DNA of 64,000 nt from RGIG7450 sp045648785. Lineage in GTDB: Bacteria > Bacillota > Clostridia > RUG12999. The notes under the pieces were generated by a model, which was not told the origin of the DNA, did no database searches, and was given only the letters and a program-made list of their open reading frames with translations. How positions within the stretch are numbered: position 1 is the stretch's first letter; every line of letters starts with the position of its first letter. Where the stretch lies: contig JAZROP010000036.1 of NCBI GenBank assembly GCA_045648785.1, positions 7,041 through 71,040 on the forward strand, written 5' to 3'. The position numbers and the translations under genes were made by a program. Positions 49,066-57,561 of this stretch are shown one piece after another.

Positions 49066-49794
49066 TTACCTGTCCTCCAGCTGATAAATTATATTTGATA
49101 AAACCGCAAGTGGCGCAGTTTCTGTACGCAGAATACGAGGGCCTAATGTAACAGAATTTGCGCCTGAGCTTTTAAGCAAGGCAATTTCTTCTTCTGCTAT
49201 GCCGCCCTCCGGACCGATAAATATATTAACAGTTTTTGCATCGTTGTTCTCAAACAGTAATTTCTTGAGAGAAACTTCCGTTTCAAGCTCGTAGCAGGCT
49301 ATAGGTAGGTCGCAATCTGCAAAAACTTTTACTGCATCTTTAAAATCCATGGGCGCACAAACCTTGGGAATAAGTCCCCTGCCTGACTGTTTTGCCGCAG
49401 ACTCAGCAATTTTATTCCAACGGTCTGTTTTTGATGCGGATTTTGCCGCAGGAATTTTCACTATACATCTGGATGACTGAACAGGTATTATTTCAGCTAT
49501 ACCAAGCTCAACTGTTTTCTGAATAATATATTCAAATTTATCACCCTTGGGCATACATTGGAAAAGTCTTATTTTAACTGATGGTTCGGCTTCGCAGGGA
49601 ATTCTTTCTGTAATTTCGCCCAAAACTTCTTCCCTCGAAAGGGAAGTGAGTTTGGTAATGCAGTCAATACCGTCATCGTTGCATACAATGATTTCTTCCC
49701 CAGGTTTAAGGCGAAGAACATCTGTTATATGATGAGCATCAGCACCGGAAATTATTACATTGTTGCCATGTGTTTCTGCAAAAAATCTTCTCAT
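49066..49794 (-). CDS. rsmE: 16S rRNA (uracil1498-N3)-methyltransferase
   Basis: SPOUT-class methyltransferase of 242 residues. It begins MRRFFAETHGNNVIISGADA with HHITDVLRLKPGEEI, and carries KGDKFEYIIQKTVELGI, the knot motif NIFIGPEGGIAEEEI and LGPRILRTETAPLAVLS. ATG 49794 fits the family start; an in-frame TTG at 49815 would extend into prmA. It follows prmA by four bases and is probably translationally coupled. Confidence 0.96.
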   Translation of the reverse strand: MRRFFAETHGNNVIISGADAHHITDVLRLKPGEEIIVCNDDGIDCITKLTSLSREEVLGEITERIPCEAEPSVKIRLFQCMPKGDKFEYIIQKTVELGIAEIIPVQSSRCIVKIPAAKSASKTDRWNKIAESAAKQSGRGLIPKVCAPMDFKDAVKVFADCDLPIACYELETEVSLKKLLFENNDAKTVNIFIGPEGGIAEEEIALLKSSGANSVTLGPRILRTETAPLAVLSNIIYQLEDR

Positions 49795-49798
49795 GATT

Positions 49799-50734
49799 TT
49801 ATTTTGTGCAGACAATAGCTGCCCATTCTCCTTCTCTTATCACACGCTCAATTTTAAAACCGTATTTTGTAAGTGCGTTTTTGACATCGTCTATACGATG
49901 TTCAATGATTCCGGATGTTATGTATATGCCGTCCTCTGCCATAAAATTACCGGCTGACTCTGAAAGCATAATTACTGCGTCAGCAATTATATTTGCAATT
50001 ACAATTGAATATTTACCGGTAATTCCTGTTGTAAGGTCACAACAGCGGATGTCAATTTTATCAGCAACTCCGTTAAGCTCTGCATTTTCCTTTGCAACCT
50101 TTACAGCAACGCTGTCAATGTCGGAGGCAACAATTTTGCCGCAACCGAGTTTTGCCGCACCGACAGATAATATTCCACTTCCTGTGCCTATATCCAGCAG
50201 AGTGGACTCAGGGGTTACAAATTCTTCTAAAAGAGCAAGACACATTCTGGTAGTTTCGTGAGTACCTGTGCCGAAAGCCATGCCGGGATCAAGCTCTATA
50301 ACAACATCACGACTGTCATCAACTATTTCTTCCCATTGGGGTTTTATTATAATCCGTTTACCAACAGGAACGGGTTTATAATATTTCTTCCATTCGTTTT
50401 CCCAGTCCTGTTCATGAACCTCTTTATATGAAATCTCTAGACCGGAAATGTCAGTCAGACCGTCAAGGGATTTGATACCTTCTTCAATGATTTTAAGAGT
50501 TTCGGGAATGTCTGTTTCAGGTGGATAGTAAGCCTTTAAGGTAGCATATTCCACCTCATACTGCTGGCGGACATGGTCATCTAAAACATCCCATGCAGAG
50601 GTGAGCCTTTGGGACTCGTCAAGCAGGGAAGAGTCTGTTATAGATACGCCACCGACACCCGTTGCATATAAAACTCCGCTTGCCATTTCAACTGCCTCGG
50701 GAGAAATTTTAACTGTTATTTCAGTCCAGTTCAT
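49799..50734 (-). CDS. prmA: Ribosomal protein L11 methyltransferase
   Basis: SAM-dependent methyltransferase of 311 residues. The N-terminal substrate-recognition domain is followed by IELDPGMAFGTGTHETTRMC and the SAM-binding LLDIGTGSGILSVGAAKLG, then ASDIDSVAVKVAKENA and VIANIIADAVI. dnaJ-prmA-rsmE is the usual order in Firmicutes. Confidence 0.97.
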   Translation of the reverse strand: MNWTEITVKISPEAVEMASGVLYATGVGGVSITDSSLLDESQRLTSAWDVLDDHVRQQYEVEYATLKAYYPPETDIPETLKIIEEGIKSLDGLTDISGLEISYKEVHEQDWENEWKKYYKPVPVGKRIIIKPQWEEIVDDSRDVVIELDPGMAFGTGTHETTRMCLALLEEFVTPESTLLDIGTGSGILSVGAAKLGCGKIVASDIDSVAVKVAKENAELNGVADKIDIRCCDLTTGITGKYSIVIANIIADAVIMLSESAGNFMAEDGIYITSGIIEHRIDDVKNALTKYGFKIERVIREGEWAAIVCTK

Positions 50735-50746
50735 AATATTACCTCA

Positions 50747-51874
50747 TTAGTCAAAGAAATCTTTCAGTTTTTCACTGAATTTTTTCTTTTTATTATAGTT
50801 TTTATCGCTAAGCTGCTCAGCAAATTTTTCAAGAGTGTCCTTTTGTTCGGAGGTTAAATTTTTTGGAACCTCTACAATTATTGTAACATACTGGTCACCA
50901 GGATTTTTTGTGCGGAGACTGGGAATACCTTTGCCCCTGAGTCTGAATTCTGTTCCCGGCTGAGTTCCTTCGGGAATGGTCATTTTAACCTTGCCGTGGA
51001 TTGTGGGAACATCAATTTCAGCGCCAAGTGCCGCTTGAACGAATGTTATAGGAATACTGCAAAGAACGCTTGTGCCCTGTCTTTCAAAGATGGTGTGCGG
51101 ACGGATGTGAATGGTAACATAAAGGTCACCTGCAGGACCTCCTCTTGATCCTGCATCACCTTTTCCAGCAACGGAAATGGTCTGTCCGTCATCAATGCCG
51201 GCAGGAATATTCACAGTTTCAGTAACCTTGCGGCGAACCTTGCCTTTACCGTCACAGGTTGAACATTTTTCCTTTATTATTTTACCGCTACCGCCACAGA
51301 CTGAACATGGAGAAGTTGTCTGGAACTGACCAAAGGGTGTTCTCTGAACACTTCTTACCTGACCTGAACCGCCACAGTTTGAACAAGTTTCAGGGGAAGT
51401 TCCTTTTTTAGCACCGCTGCCACCACAATCGGGACAATTTTCCACATGGGAATAATTAATATCACGGGTTACGCCAAAAGCGGCTTCTTCAAAGGATATA
51501 ACCTCAGTAACTTCAATGTCACGACCGCGGACAGGTCCGTTTCTGCGCGATGCACTTCTGCCACCGCCAAAAAAGCTGCCGAATATGTCGCCAATATCAT
51601 CAAAACCGCCAAAACCACCGAAACCTCCTGCTCCGCCACCAAATCCTTGCGGACCGTCGTGACCGAACTGGTCGTAGTTTGCTTTTTTCTGTGGGTCGCT
51701 TAAAACTTCGTAGGCTTCGCTGAGCTCTTTAAATTTTTCCTCAGCTTCTTTATCTCCGGGGTGCAGATCGGGATGATACTGTTTTGCAAGCTTGCGGTAT
51801 GCTTTTTTCATCTCGTCGGCTGACGCACTCTTGTCAACACCGAGCACCTCATAATAATCTCTTTTATTTGCCAT
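50747..51874 (-). CDS. dnaJ: Chaperone DnaJ
   Basis: Type I Hsp40 of 375 residues: J-domain with RDYYEVLGVDKSASADEMKK and the HPD tripeptide (about residue 33), Gly/Phe-rich linker (~70-110), four CxxCxGxG-type zinc repeats (CPDCGGSG, CSNCGGSG, CSVCGGSG, CSTCDGKG, ~145-210) and a C-terminal substrate-binding region. ATG 51874 with SD TGGAGG is chosen over an upstream in-frame codon located in the dnaK-dnaJ hairpin. Confidence 0.98.
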   Translation of the reverse strand: MANKRDYYEVLGVDKSASADEMKKAYRKLAKQYHPDLHPGDKEAEEKFKELSEAYEVLSDPQKKANYDQFGHDGPQGFGGGAGGFGGFGGFDDIGDIFGSFFGGGRSASRRNGPVRGRDIEVTEVISFEEAAFGVTRDINYSHVENCPDCGGSGAKKGTSPETCSNCGGSGQVRSVQRTPFGQFQTTSPCSVCGGSGKIIKEKCSTCDGKGKVRRKVTETVNIPAGIDDGQTISVAGKGDAGSRGGPAGDLYVTIHIRPHTIFERQGTSVLCSIPITFVQAALGAEIDVPTIHGKVKMTIPEGTQPGTEFRLRGKGIPSLRTKNPGDQYVTIIVEVPKNLTSEQKDTLEKFAEQLSDKNYNKKKKFSEKLKDFFD

Positions 51875-51895
51875 TTTTTCCTCCAAAACCCTTAT

Positions 51896-51924
51896 ACGCC
51901 CACACAGTTTTTCTGTGTGGGCGT
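51896..51924 (-). promoter_or_regulatory. Stem-loop between dnaK and dnaJ
   Basis: Perfect 12-bp stem ACGCCCACACAG / CTGTGTGGGCGT (51896-51907 and 51913-51924), without a T-run. Likely processing or mRNA-stability hairpin that lets dnaK message exceed dnaJ. Confidence 0.65.
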
Positions 51925-51941
51925 GGGTAGTAAACACTTAA

Positions 51942-53768
51942 TTAGATTTCTTTAAAATCTGCGTCCTGAGCATCGCTTTGAGCATCTGAGCCCATGTCTG
52001 CACCCATGTCGGGGGCACCATCAGGATTTGCAGCCTGAGCCTGCTGATACATCTTTGTGGACATTTCGTGGAATTTCTGTGTGAGCTGTTCAGTAGCAGC
52101 TTTGATAGCATCATTATCTGTGCCTTCAAGTGCTTTTTTAACCTTATCAAGCTCAGCTTCAATAGCAGTTTTATCTTCAGCAGGAAGCTTGTCGCCATTT
52201 TCCTTTAAGATTTTTTCTGTCTGATAAACCATGGAATCTGCATTATTGCGGATGTCAATGGCTTCTTTGCGCTTTTTATCTTCTTCGGCAAATTTTTCAG
52301 CCTCTTTTACAGCCTTGTCAATTTCGTCATCACTTAAGTTTGTGGAAGCTGTGATTGTGATATCCTGAGCGTTTCCTGTTCCGAGGTCTTTGGCGGAAAC
52401 ATGAACAATACCATTTGCGTCAATATCGAAAGTTACTTCAATCTGAGGAACGCCTCTGGGAGCAGGAGCAATACCTGTAAGCTGGAATCTGCCGAGAGTT
52501 TTGTTGTATTCAGCCATTTCTCGTTCACCCTGAAGAATGTGAATATCAACTGCAGGCTGATTGTCTGCTGCTGTTGAGAATACCTGACTTTTCTTTGTAG
52601 GAATTGTTGTATTTCTTTCAATAAGCTTTGTGAATACGCCACCTAAAGTTTCAAGACCGAGAGAAAGGGGAGTAACATCAAGAAGAACCAGGTCCTGAAC
52701 ATCGCCGGCAAGTACACCTGCCTGAATAGCTGCGCCCATAGCAACACATTCATCCGGGTTAATGCCCTTGTGAGGCTCTTTATTTATAAGCTTTTTAACA
52801 GCTTCCTGAACAGCAGGAATTCTTGTAGAACCACCAACAAGCAGAATTTTATCTATCTGTGAGGGGTTAAGACCTGCATCGGAAAGTGCTTTTCTTACGG
52901 GTTCCATTGTTTTTTCAACAAGGTCATCTGTCAGCTCATCAAACTTAGCTTTTGTAAGTGTGAGGTCGAGGTGTTTGGGACCTGTTGCATCTGCTGTAAT
53001 AAAGGGAAGGTTAATGTTTGTTGTGGAAACGCCCGAAAGCTCAATTTTAGCTTTTTCAGCAGCTTCTTTAAGGCGCTGCATAGCGCTCTTGTCGTTTGTT
53101 AAGTCTATGCCGGAATCTTTTTTGAATTCAGCAGCAATCCAGTCCATAATTCTCTGGTCAAAGTCATCTCCACCAAGCTTGTTGTTGCCGCTTGTTGCAA
53201 GAACTTCAAAAATTCCATCGCCTATTTCAAGAATGGATACATCGAATGTACCGCCACCAAGGTCATAAACCATAACCTTCTGGTCGTTATCTTTATCCAT
53301 GCCATAAGCAAGTGCTGCAGCAGTAGGTTCGTTTATAATTCGAAGCACTTCAAGACCAGCAATTTTACCTGCATCTTTAGTAGCCTGTCTCTGGCTGTCA
53401 CTGAAGTAGGCGGGAACTGTGATAACTGCCTGAGTTACAGTTTCGCCAAGGTATGCTTCAGCATCAGCTTTGAGCTTCTGGAGAACCATAGCAGATATTT
53501 CCTGAGGGGAGAAAGCTTTATCATCAATCTGCACCTTTCTGTCACTACCCATATCTCTTTTGATGGAGATAATTGTTCTGTCGGGGTTTGTAACCGCCTG
53601 TCTTTTAGCGACCTGACCAACAAGTCTTTCACCTGTTTTGCTGAATGCCACAACAGACGGAGTTGTTCTGGCTCCTTCTGCATTTGCTATAACAACAGGC
53701 TCGCCGCCTTCCATAACCGATACACAAGAGTTTGTTGTACCAAGGTCAATACCAATAATTTTGCTCAT
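51942..53768 (-). CDS. dnaK: Chaperone DnaK (Hsp70)
   Basis: 608-residue Hsp70: GIDLGTTNSCVSVMEGGEPV at the N-terminus, KMKADAEAYLG-type region, VITVPAYFSDSQRQATKDAG, IINEPTAAALAYGMD, DLGGGTFDVS and the substrate-binding linker VLLDVTPLSLGLET. C-terminal tail rich in Asp/Ala/Met. No 24-residue gap in the N-domain can be excluded by eye, but the length is normal for Firmicutes. Third gene of the hrcA operon. Confidence 0.98.
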   Translation of the reverse strand: MSKIIGIDLGTTNSCVSVMEGGEPVVIANAEGARTTPSVVAFSKTGERLVGQVAKRQAVTNPDRTIISIKRDMGSDRKVQIDDKAFSPQEISAMVLQKLKADAEAYLGETVTQAVITVPAYFSDSQRQATKDAGKIAGLEVLRIINEPTAAALAYGMDKDNDQKVMVYDLGGGTFDVSILEIGDGIFEVLATSGNNKLGGDDFDQRIMDWIAAEFKKDSGIDLTNDKSAMQRLKEAAEKAKIELSGVSTTNINLPFITADATGPKHLDLTLTKAKFDELTDDLVEKTMEPVRKALSDAGLNPSQIDKILLVGGSTRIPAVQEAVKKLINKEPHKGINPDECVAMGAAIQAGVLAGDVQDLVLLDVTPLSLGLETLGGVFTKLIERNTTIPTKKSQVFSTAADNQPAVDIHILQGEREMAEYNKTLGRFQLTGIAPAPRGVPQIEVTFDIDANGIVHVSAKDLGTGNAQDITITASTNLSDDEIDKAVKEAEKFAEEDKKRKEAIDIRNNADSMVYQTEKILKENGDKLPAEDKTAIEAELDKVKKALEGTDNDAIKAATEQLTQKFHEMSTKMYQQAQAANPDGAPDMGADMGSDAQSDAQDADFKEI

Positions 53769-53790
53769 TTTCTTTTCCTCCTAATATATG

Positions 53791-54297
53791 TTAGTTTGCC
53801 ACTTTTACCATGCTGTGGCGAATAATTTTTTCTTTATATTTATAACCGGGCATAAGTTCTTCGACAATCATATTGTCCCCGACGGAGTCGTCATCAATAT
53901 GCATAACTGCATTGTGAAGATTAGGGTCAAATTCTGTGCCGACAGCCGGAATTTTTTCTATGCCAATATTGGCAAATGCTTCGTCAAACTGACGAGCGAT
54001 AAGCATAAAGCCTTGCTTTGCGGGATTGTCATCTTCTCCGTCGAGAGCAGCAATCGCACGGGCAAGGTTATCCATTGCGGGAAGCAGATGCATCACAGCA
54101 TCACCAACACTCTGTGCAGCTATCATATCACGCTCTTTAATTGTACGCTTTCTGAAATTATCATATTCTGCTGCAAGCCGCATAAGTTTATCTTCATATT
54201 CGGCTTTTATGGATTCGCAGGTAACCTGCGGTGTTTCTTCAGCCACTTCTTCAGAAACTTCTTCTATAATTTCTTCTTTTTCATTCTTCTCTTTCAT
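53791..54297 (-). CDS. grpE: Nucleotide exchange factor GrpE
   Basis: 168 residues: acidic, coiled-coil N-terminus (KEKNEKEEIIEEVSEEVAEE), then AAEYDNFRKRTIKERD and the C-terminal GTEFDPNLHNAVMHIDDD and PGYKYKEKIIRHSMVKVA, which is the GrpE signature. Exchanges ADP on DnaK. Overlaps the hrcA gene end by 17 bases. Confidence 0.97.
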   Translation of the reverse strand: MKEKNEKEEIIEEVSEEVAEETPQVTCESIKAEYEDKLMRLAAEYDNFRKRTIKERDMIAAQSVGDAVMHLLPAMDNLARAIAALDGEDDNPAKQGFMLIARQFDEAFANIGIEKIPAVGTEFDPNLHNAVMHIDDDSVGDNMIVEELMPGYKYKEKIIRHSMVKVAN

Positions 54298-55330
54298 TTG
54301 TCAAGCTCCTTTCATTTCCGCCAAGGCTATTGCTCAGTTCATCTTTGAGATATTCGAGCATGGATACAGCCTTTGAATAATCCATTCTTTTTGGACCGAC
54401 AAGAGCGATTCGGCCTGCCTTGCCGCTGATGTTATAGCTTAAAACTGCCATACTGCAATCGCCAAGTTCTTCAAATGGGTTTTCGTGGCCGATTAATACA
54501 CTGATGCCGTTTTCCTCAAGAGGGATTGTGGCAAGAGAACGGATATTATTTTTATTGTGCATAAAGTTTAAAACTTTTTTAGCTTTTTCAACATCTGAGT
54601 ATTCGGGGAAATTTAAAAGGTTTGCACTGCCGTCAACGGCAAATCTGTGACCATCATCGCAAGTAACCTCGCTTATAAATTCCATTATTCCATCAATAAG
54701 CTGCTTGTTGTCTGTAGAAAGAAGTTTTATTGACATTATAAGGTCAAGCGTTATATCTGAAACGGAAAGTCCTGAAAGCTTTGAGGTTAAAATGCCTGTA
54801 AGTGCCGCAACCTGATTTTCTGTAATTCCCGCGGTCTGTATAAGTTTGGTTTTTATTGAACCGTCCTGCAAAACAAGAAGCACAACCACGCGACTGCTGT
54901 TTATATATAGAACCTGAACAGAATCAATAATTACTTTTCCGGACGATGAGCTTACCGAAAGGGCAGCATATGATGAAATATGTGCAAGCACCGAGGAAAG
55001 CTCGGACAAAGTATCGTTTGCTTCCTTCATTTTTTTTACGAGAGTTTCGTGCATTGAAAGCATTTCGGATATTGTCAGTTTGTATTTGCTGAGCATACTG
55101 TCAACATACACTCTGTATCCTAGGTCGGACGGAATTCGGCCTGCCGAAGAATGGGGCTGATAAAGGTAACCCAATTCTTCAAGGTCTGCCATTTCGTTTC
55201 TGATAGTGGCGGAGCTGAGACTCGGTATATGATTTTTTGAAATTGTCCTCGAACCAACCGGTTCGGCGGTTTTGATATAATCTTTGATTATTGCCTGCAA
55301 GATTTTTCTTTTGCGGTCACCAAGCTGCAT
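54281..55330 (-). CDS. hrcA: Heat-inducible transcription repressor HrcA
   Basis: 349-residue repressor with an N-terminal winged helix (LGDRKRKILQAIIKDYI, then AEPVGSRTIS and LSSATIRNEMADLEELGYL) and a GAF-like C-terminal core. Binds CIRCE, an element that lies just upstream of its own start. ATG 55330 (after GGTGGTG) is favoured over 55360, which overlaps CIRCE. Confidence 0.97.
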   Translation of the reverse strand: MQLGDRKRKILQAIIKDYIKTAEPVGSRTISKNHIPSLSSATIRNEMADLEELGYLYQPHSSAGRIPSDLGYRVYVDSMLSKYKLTISEMLSMHETLVKKMKEANDTLSELSSVLAHISSYAALSVSSSSGKVIIDSVQVLYINSSRVVVLLVLQDGSIKTKLIQTAGITENQVAALTGILTSKLSGLSVSDITLDLIMSIKLLSTDNKQLIDGIMEFISEVTCDDGHRFAVDGSANLLNFPEYSDVEKAKKVLNFMHNKNNIRSLATIPLEENGISVLIGHENPFEELGDCSMAVLSYNISGKAGRIALVGPKRMDYSKAVSMLEYLKDELSNSLGGNERSLTNEREE

Positions 55331-55353
55331 AAAATCACCACCGTTTTTGGATA

Positions 55354-55380
55354 TTAGCACTCGTTGGTGGTGAGTGCTAA
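55354..55380. promoter_or_regulatory. CIRCE operator
   Basis: Perfect element TTAGCACTC-N9-GAGTGCTAA (55354-55362 and 55372-55380), directly downstream of the hrcA promoter. It is the HrcA binding site; with GroE as co-effector the operon is repressed outside heat shock. Confidence 0.98.
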
Positions 55381-55384
55381 TAAT

Positions 55385-55413
55385 ACTATAATACTTTTTT
55401 TTGGTAATGTCAA
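55385..55413 (-). promoter_or_regulatory. SigA promoter of hrcA-grpE-dnaK-dnaJ
   Basis: Minus strand TTGACA (55408-55413), 17-base spacer, TATAGT (55385-55390), adjoining CIRCE. Confidence 0.9.
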
Positions 55414-55431
55414 TAGAAATTTGCTAATATT

Positions 55432-56655
55432 TTAAAATTCATCCATGAAAGTTTCAAGGCTATATTCCATAGCATCAAGGCTGTCTATATTTATGCTGCC
55501 ATTGTCAAGCCGTTTATCCGAGCCGGATGCATTATCCCATACAGCAGAGGAAAGAGCTTCAATAACATGCTTGCAATTTTTTAAAATATAAAAACGACTG
55601 TGAGACATAGCTGAGCAAACAAAGCGAATTCTGTCATTAACGGCGCGTTTTCTTGCATTGCGAACATCTATGCCCAGCAGGTTATCTAATGCAGCTGTTT
55701 CAAGTCCGTTTATAAGTGTGGTTTCTGCATTATCACAATAAACATCATAAATGTTGTATCTGGCTTTGCAACGCGATACAAATTCAACAAAATAGTCCTC
55801 CAGTCGTTTAGGTGAAATTTCCTCTCTTATATAGAATTCATCAAGAACAATAATTTTATCCATATTATGGGTAAAACCACTGCACACAAAGGCATGTGCT
55901 GATTTGTTACCGCCAAAGTCTATGCCGATACATGCAAAGGATATTTCGTCGGGAGATATGCCAGGCAGGATAAATTCGTCAGGTCTGTCTGCAAAACTGC
56001 GGTATATAATTCCCTCTGCTGCTTTCCATTTGCCGAGAATAAATCTGTCATAGTAAACGCCAGTATATTCCTTTTTCAGGCTTTTTACATATGACCGGTC
56101 AAGAAAAGTATTGTCGCTCAAAAGAAAATTTTCCACCAGCATATCAAGCTCGTTTTTTCGGTCAATATATTTCTTTTTAAGCCAATGATACGGACTGTCC
56201 GGGTTGGTTGTTGCAAAAAGTTTTGCTCCTTTTTCACTAAGTCGGGACAAAAGCATTACAAAAAAGCTTTCGTTAAATAGTGTAAGCTCGTCGCAGTAAG
56301 CACCCATAAGTGTCATGCCTCGTATTTTACTTTCTGAGCGACAGTCATTAGCCCCCTCAAAATAAATTTTTCTACCAAAAAGCCTGCCCTCCTTTTTAGC
56401 GATAGAGTAGAAGAAATTGTCAGGGCCAACCAACTGTTCAAGTAGAGTTAGTACATTTCTATCAAGAGAGACGAGCGTTTTTGAAGCCATAAGATAGGAA
56501 GAGGTTTTCGGACTTGATGCCACCCAAAATGCCCAGAGAACAAGGCTAATCCATGTTTTTCCGCTTCTGACACTGCCTGTTAAAATGTTTAATCTCCTGA
56601 GTTTTCCGCTTTTCCATTTTTTCATAAGCTTAAGTTGTTTTTTGCTGTAAATCAT
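55432..56655 (-). CDS. Solitary phage-type terminase large subunit
   Basis: 407-residue protein with the architecture of a PBSX/XtmB-type terminase large subunit. N-terminal ATPase: Walker A GSVRSGKTW near residue 27 and a Walker B-like GAYCDELTLF. C-terminal RNase H-like nuclease: IGIDFGGNKSAHAF near 244 with the first acidic residue, VYCDNAETTLI near 307 and DSLDAMEYSLE at the end. All catalytic positions look intact and the frame is open. No portal, capsid, small terminase, integrase or other phage gene is nearby. ATG 56655 follows GGAAG, which can be buried in a hairpin. Confidence 0.85.
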   Translation of the reverse strand: MIYSKKQLKLMKKWKSGKLRRLNILTGSVRSGKTWISLVLWAFWVASSPKTSSYLMASKTLVSLDRNVLTLLEQLVGPDNFFYSIAKKEGRLFGRKIYFEGANDCRSESKIRGMTLMGAYCDELTLFNESFFVMLLSRLSEKGAKLFATTNPDSPYHWLKKKYIDRKNELDMLVENFLLSDNTFLDRSYVKSLKKEYTGVYYDRFILGKWKAAEGIIYRSFADRPDEFILPGISPDEISFACIGIDFGGNKSAHAFVCSGFTHNMDKIIVLDEFYIREEISPKRLEDYFVEFVSRCKARYNIYDVYCDNAETTLINGLETAALDNLLGIDVRNARKRAVNDRIRFVCSAMSHSRFYILKNCKHVIEALSSAVWDNASGSDKRLDNGSINIDSLDAMEYSLETFMDEF

Positions 56656-56661
56656 AAAAGC

Positions 56662-56701
56662 ACTTCCTTTCAATCTTTAAAAATAACCTTTGAAAGGAAG
56701 T
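56662..56701 (-). promoter_or_regulatory. 12-bp inverted repeat that can sequester the terminase SD
   Basis: Perfect inverted repeat ACTTCCTTTCAA (56662-56673) / TTGAAAGGAAGT (56690-56701) with a 16-base loop. In the minus-strand transcript the proximal arm contains the AAAGGAAG ribosome-binding site of the terminase gene, so folding would hide it. Confidence 0.7.
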
Positions 56702-56724
56702 TATAACTATCAACTTAAAAAATA

Positions 56725-56753
56725 TTGCATTGGGGGAGCGTTTGTGTTATAAT
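56725..56753 (+). promoter_or_regulatory. SigA-type promoter for ppa
   Basis: TTGCAT (56725-56730), 17-base spacer, TATAAT (56748-56753). This implies a leader of almost 190 nt. I see only short hairpins in it (AAGAG / CTCTT near 56789-56805, GTGAC / GTCAC near 56815-56834) and no known riboswitch core. A second possible promoter lies near 56880-56915. Confidence 0.55.
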
Positions 56754-56947
56754 TAATGAACAAAGAAGCTTATTATATAAAAGCACTTAAGAGATATCGC
56801 TCTTTCAAGCACTGTGACAATTAACAGAGTCACAAAAATGATCTTAAAAGCAAGTGTTTTTACTTATGTTAAAATGATTTCTTGCATATAAAATGTACAC
56901 GGATTGTAAAATCGATTATATCTAAACCAGAGAAAGGAAGATGAATT

Positions 56948-57481
56948 ATGTCGAATATATGGCACGATATTTCACCGAAAAGAATAAATGCGGATGATTT
57001 TATCTGCGTTGTAGAAATTTCAAAAGGCAGCAAGAAAAAATATGAACTGGACAAGGAAACAGGATATCTTCTGCTTGACAGGATTTTGTACACATCAACG
57101 CATTATCCTGCAAACTATGGATTTATTCCGCGTACATACGGCGATGATAACGACCCGCTTGATGTTCTTTTGCTTTGCACAGAACAGATTGAACCGATGA
57201 CACTTGTCCGAGCATATCCTATAGGGGTTATTTCTATGGTTGATAATGGCAGAAATGACGAGAAAATTATAGCAATTCCGTTTAACGACCCCTATTATAA
57301 CATATATAAAGACATCAATGATTTGCCCAATCATGTGTTTGATGAAATGCGTCATTTCTTCGCGGTTTATAAAAATCTTGAAAACAAAACAACTGCAGTA
57401 AATGAGGTTAGCGGTTGCGAGCAGGCAAAGAAAATTATTAAAGCATCAATTGAAAATTATGTGGAAAAATTCTGCAAATAA
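56948..57481 (+). CDS. ppa: Inorganic pyrophosphatase, family I
   Basis: 177-residue soluble pyrophosphatase: VVEISKGSKKKYELDKETG, then YPANYGFIPRTYGDDNDPLDVLLL carrying the metal-binding aspartates, IGVISMVDNGRNDEKIIAI and a C-terminal FAVYKNLENK. Hydrolyses PPi from biosynthesis. SD AAAGGAAG precedes ATG 56948. Single-gene unit; bidirectional terminator after it. Confidence 0.96.
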   Translation: MSNIWHDISPKRINADDFICVVEISKGSKKKYELDKETGYLLLDRILYTSTHYPANYGFIPRTYGDDNDPLDVLLLCTEQIEPMTLVRAYPIGVISMVDNGRNDEKIIAIPFNDPYYNIYKDINDLPNHVFDEMRHFFAVYKNLENKTTAVNEVSGCEQAKKIIKASIENYVEKFCK

Positions 57482-57526
57482 TTCTGTGTATCCTGAGTGA
57501 AATTAAAAAATTGATAAGAGATGAAT

Positions 57527-57557
57527 AAAAAAGGACAGTTTTAAAACTGTCCTTTAT
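57527..57557. terminator. Bidirectional terminator between ppa and the ApgM-type gene
   Basis: Perfect stem AAGGACAGTTT / AAACTGTCCTT flanked by A and T runs, serving both converging genes. Confidence 0.9.
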
Positions 57558-57561
57558 ATTT

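Noticed and set aside
53788..54348. 186-codon plus-strand frame opposite grpE
   Set aside because: It is the antisense of a clearly recognised gene and has no ribosome-binding site or family motif.
55381..56701. Prophage around the terminase gene
   Set aside because: Only the terminase is present; neighbours are hrcA and ppa, with no portal, capsid, integrase or attachment repeats.
56754..56947. Fluoride or other known riboswitch in the ppa leader
   Set aside because: ppa genes can carry fluoride riboswitches, but I could not find the conserved core; only short hairpins are present.
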